A DNA stretch of 64,000 nt from UBA940 sp031548515 (GTDB taxonomy: Bacteria > Bacteroidota > Bacteroidia > Bacteroidales > Rikenellaceae): NCBI GenBank assembly GCA_031548515.1, contig JAVBRB010000017.1, positions 49,241-113,240 on the forward strand, in the 5' to 3' direction. Of this stretch, positions 25,375-34,393 are shown piece after piece. The notes beneath the pieces were generated by a model that was not told the origin of the DNA, searched no databases, and saw only the letters and a list, made by a program, of their open reading frames with translations. Position 1 is the first letter of the stretch; each line of letters opens with the position of its first letter. The translations under genes and the position numbers were made by a program.

Positions 25375-26568
25375 CTATTTTCGCAACCATTGTTCTGGAT
25401 CGACTGGGGTGGTTTCGCGCCATATCTGGAAAATCAGCATATGTTGGTCCTCGTCATCGGTATCGAACAGCCGCCCGATCTCCTGGTTTATCGCCACCTT
25501 GTCGCCCATTTTGACACTGGTGCGGGCAAGGTTGGCGTATAGTACAATATAACTCCCCGACCGCACCGTTATGCAGTTGTTGAAGTGTTCGAGGTTGTAA
25601 ACTCCCGTCACTTCCCCTTCGAACACGGCCTTAACCGGCGCCCCGCGTGGTGCGGCAATGTTTATTCCCTTGAAGTCGTTGGTTATTCCCTGCTGTGACG
25701 ATACCGCGTGGCGTCCGAAATGGTCGAGCACCGATCCCGGACCTCCTGCGGGCCACGGGAGTTTGCCTTTGTTGTCCTCGAACTTTCCTGAAAGGATAAT
25801 ATCCCGCTCGATCTGCGCCTGCGAACGTCCGGTCTTGCTGGCTTTTGCCTGCTCCGCAATGATCTGGTCGATTTTTTTCTGCGCTGCAGCTATCTTGCCC
25901 TTTTGTGTTCTGGCCTGCGTTTCAAGCTTTTTCCGGTCGCTTTTCAGGTGGTCAAGGGCTGATGAATGTTGTTTTTCTTCCTTGCTTAGTGCAGTAAGTT
26001 CGATATTTTTCTGGGCTTTGGAGTTCTCAAGCTCGACTTTACGCACATTAAGTTTTTCGAGTTCGTAGTGCAGTATATAGTTCAGCGAATCTATTTCAGC
26101 ACCTTTCTCTTCACGCGCCTTATTGTAGCGTCGCATATAGGTGATCCGGCGGGTGGCATCGTCGAAGTCGCGCGAGGCGAACAGGAACGCCATGGTATTG
26201 TGCATCTTATAGTTCTTCCATGCCGAATAGACGAATTCGGCATACTCTTTTTTGAGGGTTTCGAGCTTGCTGTCGAGTTCCCTCACCTGACGGGTATTGG
26301 TATTTATCTCGGCGGTTATAATGGCGGCCTCCTTGTCAAGGTTGCGAACCATGCTGCGCCGCGTTTCGATATTGTTGCGCACCAGCTTGAGGTCGCGCTC
26401 GGACAGGCGTATATTGTCACGGTTCTTCCCCAGCAGGGCATTGGTCGCATCGAGCTGCTGTTGGTCGCGGCGTATCTGTTCGCGCAATTCTTCTACGGTG
26501 GTTTGAGCCGCAGCACCAGTCCATGCCAGCAGGAATGTGATAATTATCGCCGTCCGGAATGTTTTCAT
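25375..26568 (-). CDS. EnvC-like murein hydrolase activator (degenerate LytM/M23)
   Basis: The 397-residue protein has a signal peptide (about 1-20), a long coiled coil (about 22-245) and a LytM domain (about 270-397). The zinc ligands of active M23 peptidases are replaced: GINIAAP stands for GIDIAAP with Asn before it in place of His, and MLIFQIW for the HFE motif. This matches the EnvC type, which activates amidases during cell division instead of cutting peptidoglycan itself. It lies between a TPR protein and ybeY. Confidence 0.88.
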   Translation of the reverse strand: MKTFRTAIIITFLLAWTGAAAQTTVEELREQIRRDQQQLDATNALLGKNRDNIRLSERDLKLVRNNIETRRSMVRNLDKEAAIITAEINTNTRQVRELDSKLETLKKEYAEFVYSAWKNYKMHNTMAFLFASRDFDDATRRITYMRRYNKAREEKGAEIDSLNYILHYELEKLNVRKVELENSKAQKNIELTALSKEEKQHSSALDHLKSDRKKLETQARTQKGKIAAAQKKIDQIIAEQAKASKTGRSQAQIERDIILSGKFEDNKGKLPWPAGGPGSVLDHFGRHAVSSQQGITNDFKGINIAAPRGAPVKAVFEGEVTGVYNLEHFNNCITVRSGSYIVLYANLARTSVKMGDKVAINQEIGRLFDTDDEDQHMLIFQIWRETTPVDPEQWLRK

Positions 26569-26576
26569 AATCTGAT

Positions 26577-28346
26577 TTATTTCTGCTCCGCACGCGAAAG
26601 CCGTTCCTCTATATCCGAGACAGGTTCATAACCGGCGTCGCGTGCCCGTTTCCAATAAACGGTGGCCATGAATTTATCGCCCAGCGCATATAGTATGTCG
26701 CCGTAGTGCATCAGCAGTTCGGAACTGTTAGTCCGGTCGAGAGGCAGCGCCTGTTGCATAATTTTTTTGGCTTCTGCGTAATTACCCAGTTTATATAGCA
26801 CCCACGCATACGTATCAAGGTACGTCGCGGAGTTTTCCTGCAGTTTTATGGCCCTCGAAGCCATCCCGAGCGCACGGTCCAGATCACGGCCCTCCTCGGC
26901 AAGAAAATATGCATAATTATTGAGTACCAGCATATTGTTCTTGTCGTACTTCAAAGCCTTTTCGTAGTTCGAGAAAGTTTTTTTCATATTTCCCTCTTCA
27001 TGCCACACCGTGCCTATCGAACTGTACACGACGCTTTTGAGTGAATCGGTCTGAGCGAACCGGAGCGATTGCCCCAGCACCTTGCGCGCCTCCTTATAGC
27101 GTTTCATGTATTGCAGCGCGCCGGATTTCATGATATAAATATCCATCTCGCCGGGGTAGCGGGCCAACGCACGATCGCTGTATATCGCCACCGAATCCGG
27201 ACGCTGCAGGTACGCCTCTATCTCTATTACCTGCAGGAATGTACTTAACGGCGTATCCTGCCGCTCCAATTGCGTTTTAAGCATAACGAGTGCGCCTTCG
27301 ATGTCGCCGCTGCGGATCATATGGTTGGAATATGCCTCGACAACCTGCGGATTGCCCGGATAATGCGTTACGAGAACGAGCGCAAGGTCGCTTATCTCGG
27401 GAAAATGCTGCCGGTAGAAATTCGAGTTGCTGGTAAGCCTTTCGAAATATCCGAGTTTATCCTCGAGCGAGACCTCTTCCATCAGGAAAAGCTGCTTCAG
27501 GGTTGCAAAATAGAGCGACGGCTGCCCCTTTTCCAAATAATAGTCGGCAAGGTTCACCAATGCGGCCACATTGCCCGGGTTTATGTCCAGAACCTCCTTG
27601 AGCATCACCAATTGCAGGGAATCGCGCCCCTGATAGGCATAGAGGTCCGACAGCGCCAGGCGGTTCTCTTCGTCGTAAGGCGTCGCCGCCACATGGCTTT
27701 CCGTTACGGCAATTGCGTCATCCACCCTTCCGGCATCGATCAGGAGATTGCGTTTCAATTCGATTATTTCAGGCATATGTCCCAGACGCATATCTGCCGA
27801 ATCCAATATTGCCACAGCGTCGTCGATGCGCCCCTGCTGGTGGTACAACAGCGACAGTATACGGTAATTGTCTGGATCGAACATGCTCGAACCGCCCAGC
27901 ATCGACTCGAAAAGCGGAAGGGCTTCGTCGAAACGTTCGAGGTAGACCAACAGGCGCGCTTTCTGCCCCTTGTACCAGATGTTCGACGGATCTAGAGCGG
28001 CCGCCCGCACACTGTATTCGAGCGCCTTTTGCAGGTCGCCCATCTCAATAAGTATGTTTGCCGTTTCGTAGAGCGACGGATCGTGGTCGGGATCCAGTTT
28101 CAAAGCTTCCGTAAATCGTTCCAGCGCTTCCGCGAAATCCTCTTCGGCGGCGAGCCTCACTCCTTCCGTATAGTAGACCGTCGGCAGCATTTCGGTCGGA
28201 TAAAGCACGGACAGCGAATCGGGCTGCTGGGCCGAAAGGGTAAAGAGTGAAGAGTGAAGAGTGAAGAGTGAGAAAAAGATGAAAAATAGATATTTGCACC
28301 ATGCGATTTTGCACACGATTTTCTTATTTTTACTTACACAGGCCAT
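26577..28346 (-). CDS. Exported TPR-repeat protein
   Basis: From ATG 28346 the protein has 589 residues. A long hydrophobic leader (about 20-40, ending LSAQ) precedes TPR units throughout, clear at ADEDFAEALERFTEALKLDPDHD and again near residues 440-560. It probably serves as a periplasmic or membrane-attached scaffold. The preceding GTG at 28373 lies in a simple repeat and is less likely to be the start. The coding part of the leader itself contains a repeat (LFTLHSSLFTL). It sits between pheS and the EnvC-like gene, suggesting an envelope role. Partner unknown. Confidence 0.85.
   Translation of the reverse strand: MACVSKNKKIVCKIAWCKYLFFIFFSLFTLHSSLFTLSAQQPDSLSVLYPTEMLPTVYYTEGVRLAAEEDFAEALERFTEALKLDPDHDPSLYETANILIEMGDLQKALEYSVRAAALDPSNIWYKGQKARLLVYLERFDEALPLFESMLGGSSMFDPDNYRILSLLYHQQGRIDDAVAILDSADMRLGHMPEIIELKRNLLIDAGRVDDAIAVTESHVAATPYDEENRLALSDLYAYQGRDSLQLVMLKEVLDINPGNVAALVNLADYYLEKGQPSLYFATLKQLFLMEEVSLEDKLGYFERLTSNSNFYRQHFPEISDLALVLVTHYPGNPQVVEAYSNHMIRSGDIEGALVMLKTQLERQDTPLSTFLQVIEIEAYLQRPDSVAIYSDRALARYPGEMDIYIMKSGALQYMKRYKEARKVLGQSLRFAQTDSLKSVVYSSIGTVWHEEGNMKKTFSNYEKALKYDKNNMLVLNNYAYFLAEEGRDLDRALGMASRAIKLQENSATYLDTYAWVLYKLGNYAEAKKIMQQALPLDRTNSSELLMHYGDILYALGDKFMATVYWKRARDAGYEPVSDIEERLSRAEQK
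28242..28272. repeat. Tandem AGAGTGA repeat inside signal-peptide coding region
   Basis: Four units of AGAGTGA(A) lie in tandem. On the minus strand they encode the Leu-Phe-Thr-Leu / Ser-Ser-Leu-Phe part of the TPR protein's signal peptide. A related copy is at 28358-28390. Confidence 0.7.
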
Positions 28347-28357
28347 GCCTGTGCGGC

Positions 28358-28390
28358 GCTCTTCACTTTTCACTCTTCGCTCCTCGCTTT
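28358..28390. repeat. Second AGAGTGA/GCGAAGAGTGA repeat between pheS and TPR gene
   Basis: CTCTTCACTTTTCACTCTTCGC repeats the same 7- to 8-base unit seen at 28242-28272, with variants. It spans the pheS stop and the short gap before the TPR gene. Confidence 0.6.
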
Positions 28391-29411
28391 AAAGATCCGC
28401 TCTGAACTGGTGCAGGAAACGGACGTCGTTTTCGAAATAGAGGCGCAGGTCGCCCACTCCGTATTTTAACATGGCTATGCGCTCGACACCCATGCCGAAA
28501 GCAAAGCCGCTGTATTTCTTGCTGTCTATACCGCAGTTTTCCAGAACATTGGGGTCGACCATGCCGCAGCCCATTATCTCGAGCCAACCGGTTCCTTTGC
28601 AGACCGGACATCCTTTCCCGCCGCACAGGTTGCACGACACATCCATCTCGGCCGACGGCTCGGTGAACGGGAAGTACGACGGTCGCAGGCGGATTTTCGA
28701 GTCCTCGCCGAACATTTCGCGGGCGAAGTACAGCAGCGACTGTTTGAGGTCGGCGAACGACACTCCTTCGTCGATGTAAAGCCCCTCGACCTGGTGGAAG
28801 ATGCAGTGGGCACGGTATGAAATGGCCTCGTTGCGGAACACGCGCCCCGGACAGACAACCCTGATTGGCGGTCTCTGCGTCTGCATTACACGCACCTGAA
28901 TGGAGCTTGTATGTGTACGGAGCAGCACATCTGGGTTCTTCTCGATGAAAAACGTGTCCTGCATATCGCGTGCCGGATGCTCCGGCGGGAAGTTGAGCGC
29001 GGTGAAAACATGCCAGTCATCCTCTATTTCAGGCCCATCGGCTACCACATAACCCAAACGGTCGAAAATGCCGACGATCCGGTTGCGCACCAACGATATC
29101 GGATGGCGGCTACCGATGGCCTCTGCCGTTCCCGGACGGGTCATGTCGTCGATCGCCAATGCCTTCCGTTCCGAACCTCCCCCCCCGGCTTTCAGTTCGT
29201 TTACCCGGTCGAGAGCCATGGTTTTCAGCTGGTTGAGCTTCTGGCCCAGTTCGCGTTTAAATTCGGGGGCGACGGTCTTGAAATCCTCCATCAGGGCCGT
29301 TATCTCGCCCTTTTTCCCCAGCATACGTACGCGGAAATCCTCTATTTCATCCGCCGCTTTTGAAGAAAAATTTTCTACCCGGGCTATCAGCTCGTTAATT
29401 TTGTCTGTCAT
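28389..29411 (-). CDS. pheS: Phenylalanyl-tRNA synthetase alpha subunit
   Basis: The 340-residue protein has an N-terminal coiled coil (about 1-85) and the class II catalytic domain. Motif 2 includes YRAHCIFHQVEGLYID near 205 and motif 3 is GFAFGMGVERIAMLKYG near 300. It charges tRNA-Phe with PheT, which is not in the window. It has its own -7 element and no aromatic leader peptide, unlike pheA. It heads the run TPR, envC-like, ybeY, sufS, tmk. Confidence 0.97.
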   Translation of the reverse strand: MTDKINELIARVENFSSKAADEIEDFRVRMLGKKGEITALMEDFKTVAPEFKRELGQKLNQLKTMALDRVNELKAGGGGSERKALAIDDMTRPGTAEAIGSRHPISLVRNRIVGIFDRLGYVVADGPEIEDDWHVFTALNFPPEHPARDMQDTFFIEKNPDVLLRTHTSSIQVRVMQTQRPPIRVVCPGRVFRNEAISYRAHCIFHQVEGLYIDEGVSFADLKQSLLYFAREMFGEDSKIRLRPSYFPFTEPSAEMDVSCNLCGGKGCPVCKGTGWLEIMGCGMVDPNVLENCGIDSKKYSGFAFGMGVERIAMLKYGVGDLRLYFENDVRFLHQFRADL

Positions 29412-29447
29412 GTTCCTTTTTGGTATGAATATAGTCGTTGCAATTTA

Positions 29448-29455
29448 CAAAGTTA
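29448..29455 (-). promoter_or_regulatory. -7 promoter element of pheS
   Basis: TAACTTTG on the minus strand, 36 bases before the pheS ATG. Confidence 0.55.
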
Positions 29456-29499
29456 AGTATTATTTGCAAATAGCCTCCATATCTTTCCCGTTTTGAAAA

Positions 29500-29528
29500 C
29501 AAAAACACGGCGGGTCCGGGACCCGCCG
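29500..29528 (-). terminator. Terminator after TonB receptor gene
   Basis: On the minus strand CGGCGGGTCC and GGACCCGCCG form a compact 10-bp stem followed by TGTTTTTGTTTT. It lies 29 bases after the receptor stop. Confidence 0.8.
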
Positions 29529-29557
29529 CATTCATGAATGGTTTGCAGGAAAGAACG

Positions 29558-31888
29558 TTACAGCGTAAATTTTGCGCCGATAAAATACATGCGCGGAAAC
29601 GCCGGACCGTAGATATAACCCGCATCTTTTGTCTTGCCGTAGTCGACGTCGGGTTGGAAATTGTCGAAAATGTTCTTCACCCCGGCGTTCAGCTCGAGTC
29701 CTATAGCTTGGGAGATGCGGAAAGTGTAGGCCAGTTTCAGGCCCATATCGAAGAAACTTTGCGTGTCCTCATTGAGGTATAAATCGCCGCCGGTGGCATC
29801 GTCGTATTTGACGTGCTGAACCAGCATGGGACCTGTATATGTAGCGAACAACGACCCTATGAAATTTCTGGCAATGTTAACGTTAGCTGTGAAATAGCCG
29901 TATGTGTCGGGTGAGCGGAACATTTTCGTCTGCGCGGGTTCCTGTCCCAAGCCGCCGGCCCAGTCGAAAGGTTGTTTGTAGCGGCTCCGCTGCCATGTGA
30001 ATCCCGCCTGTAAATCGAATCGGCGCGGAATACCCAGCATCAGTTCGAGGTTCAGTCCGGCGACTTTGGCTCCGGACGAGTTGCGGCGTTCTACGATGAA
30101 ATTCCCGTCGTCGTCCCGGCCCGTGTTGACAAGGTCGAAAGCGTCCTTCAGGTCGGTGAAGAACCCTTCGGCAAGCAGGTTTCCCTGCAGGCGGCCGAAA
30201 CTGTGGTACAGGTCGACAGAGCCGCTGAGGCTGTGCGAATACTCCGGCTTGAGATCGGGTGCGTTATGTATTATCGACACGGCTTCCGATACCGCGGTCA
30301 CGTGCAGGTCTTCGTCATAGGTTTGAGGGGCGCGATAGCCGCTCGCATAGCTGATGCGCAGTGTAACGGCATCGGCAGGGGTGTAGCGGACATTGGCGCG
30401 AGGACTCAGCACGACGTTGTCCATCATGGAATGTTTGTCGATGCGCGCCCCGACGAGGATGCCCCACTTGTCGTTCTTCCATTCGTTCTGAAGGTAGCCG
30501 CCGACGAGATTCACCTTCTGGGAAACGTCTACTTCACGATGTACATAGCTGTCCTGCAGATTATTATATGTATATTCGACTCCGGCCGTCAGTTCCGCCG
30601 GCATGAACAACAGGCGGCGCATGGCCCATGTGTACTGTGCACCGGCATTTGCAACGAGGTCTTTGGTACGTCCGTATGCGTTGGGGTCGTAGTCCGCTCC
30701 GAAATAGCTCTTGCGCCGTATCCCCTGAGCAGCGGAATAGATGCCGAGGCGGTGTTTATGTCCTGCAGTCCAGAAGTCGTAGCGCAGTTCGCCGCCGTTT
30801 ATGTTGTGTTCGAGTTGCTCTGTGATGAGCGTTTCGTGGGGAGGTTGGTCCAGTTGGTCTCCCCCGCGGCGGAATTCGTGGATGCGATGGTATTCATATG
30901 TCAGGCGAGAACGGAGAGAGGTGCGGTAATATCCTCTGACACCGATGGTTTCCGCTTTCAGCATCGGTACCTCGGAAAACCCGTCGCCGTTGCGGTCGTA
31001 GCTGCTTCTGTCGCGTATCTGCCCGAAAAGATATGCCCCGGCGCGGCTGTCTCCCGAAACAAACGCACCGCCCAGCGATGTGGCGATATCGGTGCCCCCT
31101 CCCTGATAAATACTCGTGGTATTGGAAAGCGACAGCGAATTGCGGAGCGGCTCTTTCGTGATGATGTTCACCACGCCTCCGATGGCGTTTGCACCGAACA
31201 GCGCCGAGCCTCCGCCGCGGACGACCTCAACCCTTTCGACCATCGCAACGGGCATTTGCTCAAGTCCGTAAACGCCCGCAAGCGCGCTGAACATGGGCTG
31301 TCCGTCCAACAGGATCTGGGTGTATTGCCCTTCGAGACCGTTAATCCGCAGCTGTGGAACGCCGCAGTTGCCGCAGGTCATTTCGACACGCAGTCCGGGC
31401 TGGAAATTCATGGCGTCGGACACTGCGGCCGGGCCTACCGTATTGAAAAGCTTCGTCGAAGCCACGTTTACTATCGATGACGACCCTTTTTTGCTGGTTT
31501 CGTTGCGCGACGAGGTGACCACCACCTGATCGAGGCTGACAGCAGCCTCTTCGAGCATGAAATTCACTTCAACAGTCTTTCCGGCAATCAGTTTCACTTG
31601 GATTTCATTGCTTTTGTACCCAAGCGACGAGGCTGCGAGCGTGTATTCACCTGTCGGCAGGTTGTGCAAGGCGTAATGGCCAGTGGCGTCAGCGGCTGTA
31701 CCGAGAGTGGTGCCTTTCAGCGAGACAGTCACGAAAGGCAGATGTTCGAGAGTCTCGGAGTTCTGAATATGCCCGACTATATTGGCATCGGTAACCGGCT
31801 TTTTCGGAGGTTCTTCATTTGTATCCGCATATGCAGGCGCTACAAATAAAATCGCAGAGCACAATAATATAAAAAATAAATATTTCAT
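29558..31888 (-). CDS. TonB-dependent outer membrane receptor, HmuR-like
   Basis: The 776-residue protein has a signal peptide (about 1-21). A CarboxypepD_reg-like beta domain (about 33-115) is followed by a plug domain (about 125-235, with VVVTSSRNETSKKG at its start). The 22-stranded barrel ends in Leu. The plug has MTCGNCGVPQLRINGLEG near 168, a Cys-x-x-Cys form seen in HmuR-type heme/metal receptors. It imports a scarce ligand using TonB energy; heme, copper or a metallophore are plausible but unproven. The small protein at 31988-32335 precedes it and is probably co-transcribed. Confidence 0.9.
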   Translation of the reverse strand: MKYLFFILLCSAILFVAPAYADTNEEPPKKPVTDANIVGHIQNSETLEHLPFVTVSLKGTTLGTAADATGHYALHNLPTGEYTLAASSLGYKSNEIQVKLIAGKTVEVNFMLEEAAVSLDQVVVTSSRNETSKKGSSSIVNVASTKLFNTVGPAAVSDAMNFQPGLRVEMTCGNCGVPQLRINGLEGQYTQILLDGQPMFSALAGVYGLEQMPVAMVERVEVVRGGGSALFGANAIGGVVNIITKEPLRNSLSLSNTTSIYQGGGTDIATSLGGAFVSGDSRAGAYLFGQIRDRSSYDRNGDGFSEVPMLKAETIGVRGYYRTSLRSRLTYEYHRIHEFRRGGDQLDQPPHETLITEQLEHNINGGELRYDFWTAGHKHRLGIYSAAQGIRRKSYFGADYDPNAYGRTKDLVANAGAQYTWAMRRLLFMPAELTAGVEYTYNNLQDSYVHREVDVSQKVNLVGGYLQNEWKNDKWGILVGARIDKHSMMDNVVLSPRANVRYTPADAVTLRISYASGYRAPQTYDEDLHVTAVSEAVSIIHNAPDLKPEYSHSLSGSVDLYHSFGRLQGNLLAEGFFTDLKDAFDLVNTGRDDDGNFIVERRNSSGAKVAGLNLELMLGIPRRFDLQAGFTWQRSRYKQPFDWAGGLGQEPAQTKMFRSPDTYGYFTANVNIARNFIGSLFATYTGPMLVQHVKYDDATGGDLYLNEDTQSFFDMGLKLAYTFRISQAIGLELNAGVKNIFDNFQPDVDYGKTKDAGYIYGPAFPRMYFIGAKFTL

Positions 31889-31987
31889 TAACAGCGTATT
31901 GCATTAATATACAGACGGCGTTTATCCTGCGTCGGGAAGCACAATGCATCCGGCGCCGGAATCCGTCAATTTGAAAAACGAGATGGA

Positions 31988-32335
31988 TTAAATGATAATA
32001 TCCGCCTGAATGGGAGGCCCACGCAATGCGATCCTACGGCTTTCGGAATACCTGAGGAATGGCCGGAACCGGTCAATGAGAGTCTCGGTACGGCGGTATT
32101 CCTCCGCAACCACTGCCGAAAACAGCGCTGCCGCAACGACCGTTGCAGACATGAGAGTGAAAAACAACTCCTGGGCATGACAAGGCTCGGGTTGTCCTGC
32201 ATCGTTCCCTTCCTCTACAGGCGCTATAAAGCGGCCGTGAAAAAAGTGGGTATGCGGAAAAAGCGACGCATCGAACAGTTGTCCGAGCAGGATGGGAAGA
32301 AAAAGGCTGCCTGAGATTTTCGCTTTCAATGTCAT
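31988..32335 (-). CDS. Small membrane protein upstream of TonB receptor
   Basis: The protein has 115 residues with an N-terminal hydrophobic leader (about 6-25), then His-rich FPHTHFFHGRF, a CHAQE motif, a second hydrophobic helix (about 58-80) and a C-terminal ALRGPP motif. Small proteins ending in R-(A/G)-P-P next to TonB receptors or metal pumps recur in Bacteroidota (my recollection). The His/Cys residues suggest metal or heme handling (inference). A -7 element ends 9 bases before the ATG, so the mRNA may be leaderless. The receptor gene follows after a 99-base gap. Confidence 0.6.
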   Translation of the reverse strand: MTLKAKISGSLFLPILLGQLFDASLFPHTHFFHGRFIAPVEEGNDAGQPEPCHAQELFFTLMSATVVAAALFSAVVAEEYRRTETLIDRFRPFLRYSESRRIALRGPPIQADIII

Positions 32336-32343
32336 TGCGGGTG

Positions 32344-32351
32344 CAAATGTA
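32344..32351 (-). promoter_or_regulatory. -7 promoter element of small protein/TonB receptor
   Basis: TACATTTG on the minus strand, ending only 8 bases before the ATG at 32335. Confidence 0.55.
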
Positions 32352-32472
32352 GCGCATTACTGCCAATGTGGAATCCCTTTTTTTAGGTATTTTGGCCGGA
32401 ACGGCGACACTTTGATTCCCGTCTGAAAAATAATCCGCAGGGACCTACGCCTACGCCTTTCGAAAAAATGAG

Positions 32473-32480
32473 TAAGTTTG
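32473..32480 (+). promoter_or_regulatory. -7 promoter element of uvrC
   Basis: TAAGTTTG, ending 7 bases before the uvrC ATG at 32488, so the transcript would start at or next to the start codon. Confidence 0.55.
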
Positions 32481-32487
32481 TCAATGA

Positions 32488-34317
32488 ATGGCTACTGAGA
32501 AACAGAAAGAATTGAGAGGACAGGCGGCACGGCTGCCGCTTGTGCCGGGTATTTACCAGTTCGTCGACGCGAACGGAACGGTGCTCTACGTCGGGAAGGC
32601 CAAAAGCCTGCGCAAGCGCGTTGCGAACTATTTCGCGGAATCGCGTCTGCCGTCCAAGATCCGCGTCATGGTACGCCGGGCGGTCGAACTGCGCCATATC
32701 GTCACCGACACCGAGACCGACGCCCTGCTGCTCGAGAATTCGTTGATAAAGACCCTGCAGCCGCGCTACAATGCCATGCTGAAGGACGACAAGACCTATC
32801 CGTGGATCGTCGTCCGCAATGAACCCTTCCCCCGTATACTCTCCACTCGGCAGATGGTGCGCGATGGCTCGGCCTATTTTGGACCCTATGCCTCGATAAG
32901 CGTACAGAAAAATCTGCTGGAGATACTCCACGGCATCTTCCAGTTCCGCACATGCAGCCTCGACCTTGCGCCCGGAGAGATCGCGAAAGGGAAGTACCGT
33001 CCATGCCTGGAGTACCACCTGGGCAACTGCAAAGCCCCGTGCGTAGGGATGCAGAGCCAGGAAGATTACGGCGAATCCATCGAAATGGCGAAAGCGATGC
33101 TCCGCGGCGAACTTGCACCCGTCCGGCGCACACTCACGGAGGCGATGAAGAACGCAGCAGCAGAACTCCGATACGAACATGCGGCCGTCTACAAATTCCG
33201 TCTCGGCCTGCTGGATAACTACTCGAGCAAGTCGGTAATAGTCAGCAGCACCCTTACTAACCTCGACGTTTTCGCGCTTGTGATCGACGAAGACACCGCA
33301 TATTGCAATTTCGTCCGCATCGCCCGCGGCAACGTTGTCAATTCATTCACCGTGCAGCTCAATCTCGGGGCTGAGGAAGACCCCAAACAGATACTTACAG
33401 CCGCCATAGAACAGATCCGCGACCGGATCGCAGGAATGCTTACACGTGAAGTTGTGGTGCCGTTCCTGCCCGAGATCGCGCTTTTTCCCGAGGTGAAGTT
33501 CATCGTACCGAAACGCGGCGAAAAGATAAAACTGCTTGAGTTCGCCGGGAAGAACGCCCGTATGTACCGTGCGGAGCAGCTTAAGAACCTCGAAATAAAG
33601 GACCCCGAAAAGGCAGTTAACCGGGTCATGGACGCCATGCAGCGTGAACTGCACCTCGAAAAGCAGCCGCGACATATCGAGTGTTTCGACAACTCGAATC
33701 TGCAGGGAACGCATCCCGTGGCGTCGTGCGTGGTATTCCGCGACGGAAAACCCTCGCGCAAGGAGTACCGCCACTTCAACGTCAAAACCGTCGAGGGACC
33801 CGACGACTTCGCCTCAATGCGGGAAATAGTCCGCCGCCGTTATTCGCGTATGCTGCGCGAAGGGGCCGCACTACCTGATCTGGTGGTGGTCGACGGTGGA
33901 AAAGGCCAGTTGAGCGCCGCCTGGGGCATATTCCAGGAACTCGGCATCGCCGACCGCGTACCCCTCGTAGGCCTCGCGAAACGCATCGAAGAAGTCTTTT
34001 TTCCCGCCGACCCCATGCCCTATTACCTCAAGCGTAACGGTGAACCGCTCAAAGTGATGATGCACATCCGCGACGAGGCGCACCGCTTCGGCATCACCTT
34101 CCACCGCAACAAGCGTTCGGCCGATTTCATCCGGTCGGAACTCGAATATATCCCCGGCATTGGCCCGAAAACCATAGAACAACTCCTAAAATCGTTCAAA
34201 ACCGTCGCCGCCATCCGCGCCGCCGATACCGAAACCCTCGCCCAAACCGTCGGCCACTCCCGCGCCCAGGCCATCCATGACTACTTTTCAGGGACAGATA
34301 TCGCCACAGATAGGTAA
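32488..34317 (+). CDS. uvrC: Excinuclease ABC subunit C
   Basis: The 609-residue protein has a GIY-YIG nuclease domain at the start (GIYQFVDANG then VLYVGKAKSLRKR), a Cys-rich YRPCLEYHLGNCKAPC near 175, and a UVR motif near 210-240. The RNase H-like UvrC domain contains ECFDNSNLQGTHPVAS near 390, and a helix-hairpin-helix is near the end (IPGIGPKTIEQLL). It makes both incisions in nucleotide excision repair. Length and domains are standard. A long open frame on the opposite strand is a shadow. Confidence 0.97.
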   Translation: MATEKQKELRGQAARLPLVPGIYQFVDANGTVLYVGKAKSLRKRVANYFAESRLPSKIRVMVRRAVELRHIVTDTETDALLLENSLIKTLQPRYNAMLKDDKTYPWIVVRNEPFPRILSTRQMVRDGSAYFGPYASISVQKNLLEILHGIFQFRTCSLDLAPGEIAKGKYRPCLEYHLGNCKAPCVGMQSQEDYGESIEMAKAMLRGELAPVRRTLTEAMKNAAAELRYEHAAVYKFRLGLLDNYSSKSVIVSSTLTNLDVFALVIDEDTAYCNFVRIARGNVVNSFTVQLNLGAEEDPKQILTAAIEQIRDRIAGMLTREVVVPFLPEIALFPEVKFIVPKRGEKIKLLEFAGKNARMYRAEQLKNLEIKDPEKAVNRVMDAMQRELHLEKQPRHIECFDNSNLQGTHPVASCVVFRDGKPSRKEYRHFNVKTVEGPDDFASMREIVRRRYSRMLREGAALPDLVVVDGGKGQLSAAWGIFQELGIADRVPLVGLAKRIEEVFFPADPMPYYLKRNGEPLKVMMHIRDEAHRFGITFHRNKRSADFIRSELEYIPGIGPKTIEQLLKSFKTVAAIRAADTETLAQTVGHSRAQAIHDYFSGTDIATDR

Positions 34318-34341
34318 TTATGCTTAATTCCAATCCAAAAC

Positions 34342-34372
34342 TTGGCGGAATCAGGTGAATCCATTAATTTTG
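34342..34372 (+). promoter_or_regulatory. sufBCD promoter (TTG-N20-TAATTTTG)
   Basis: TTG at 34342-34344 and TAATTTTG at 34365-34372, 21 bases before the sufB ATG. Confidence 0.65.
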
Positions 34373-34393
34373 TATGGTTAAGGCCGCATCGGA

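Noticed and set aside
25375..26568. Active M23 peptidoglycan endopeptidase
   Set aside because: Zinc ligands of the LytM site are replaced, so an EnvC-type activator is the better call.
32383..33180. Minus-strand frame overlapping uvrC start
   Set aside because: UvrC is certain on the plus strand and the frame lacks family features and promoter.
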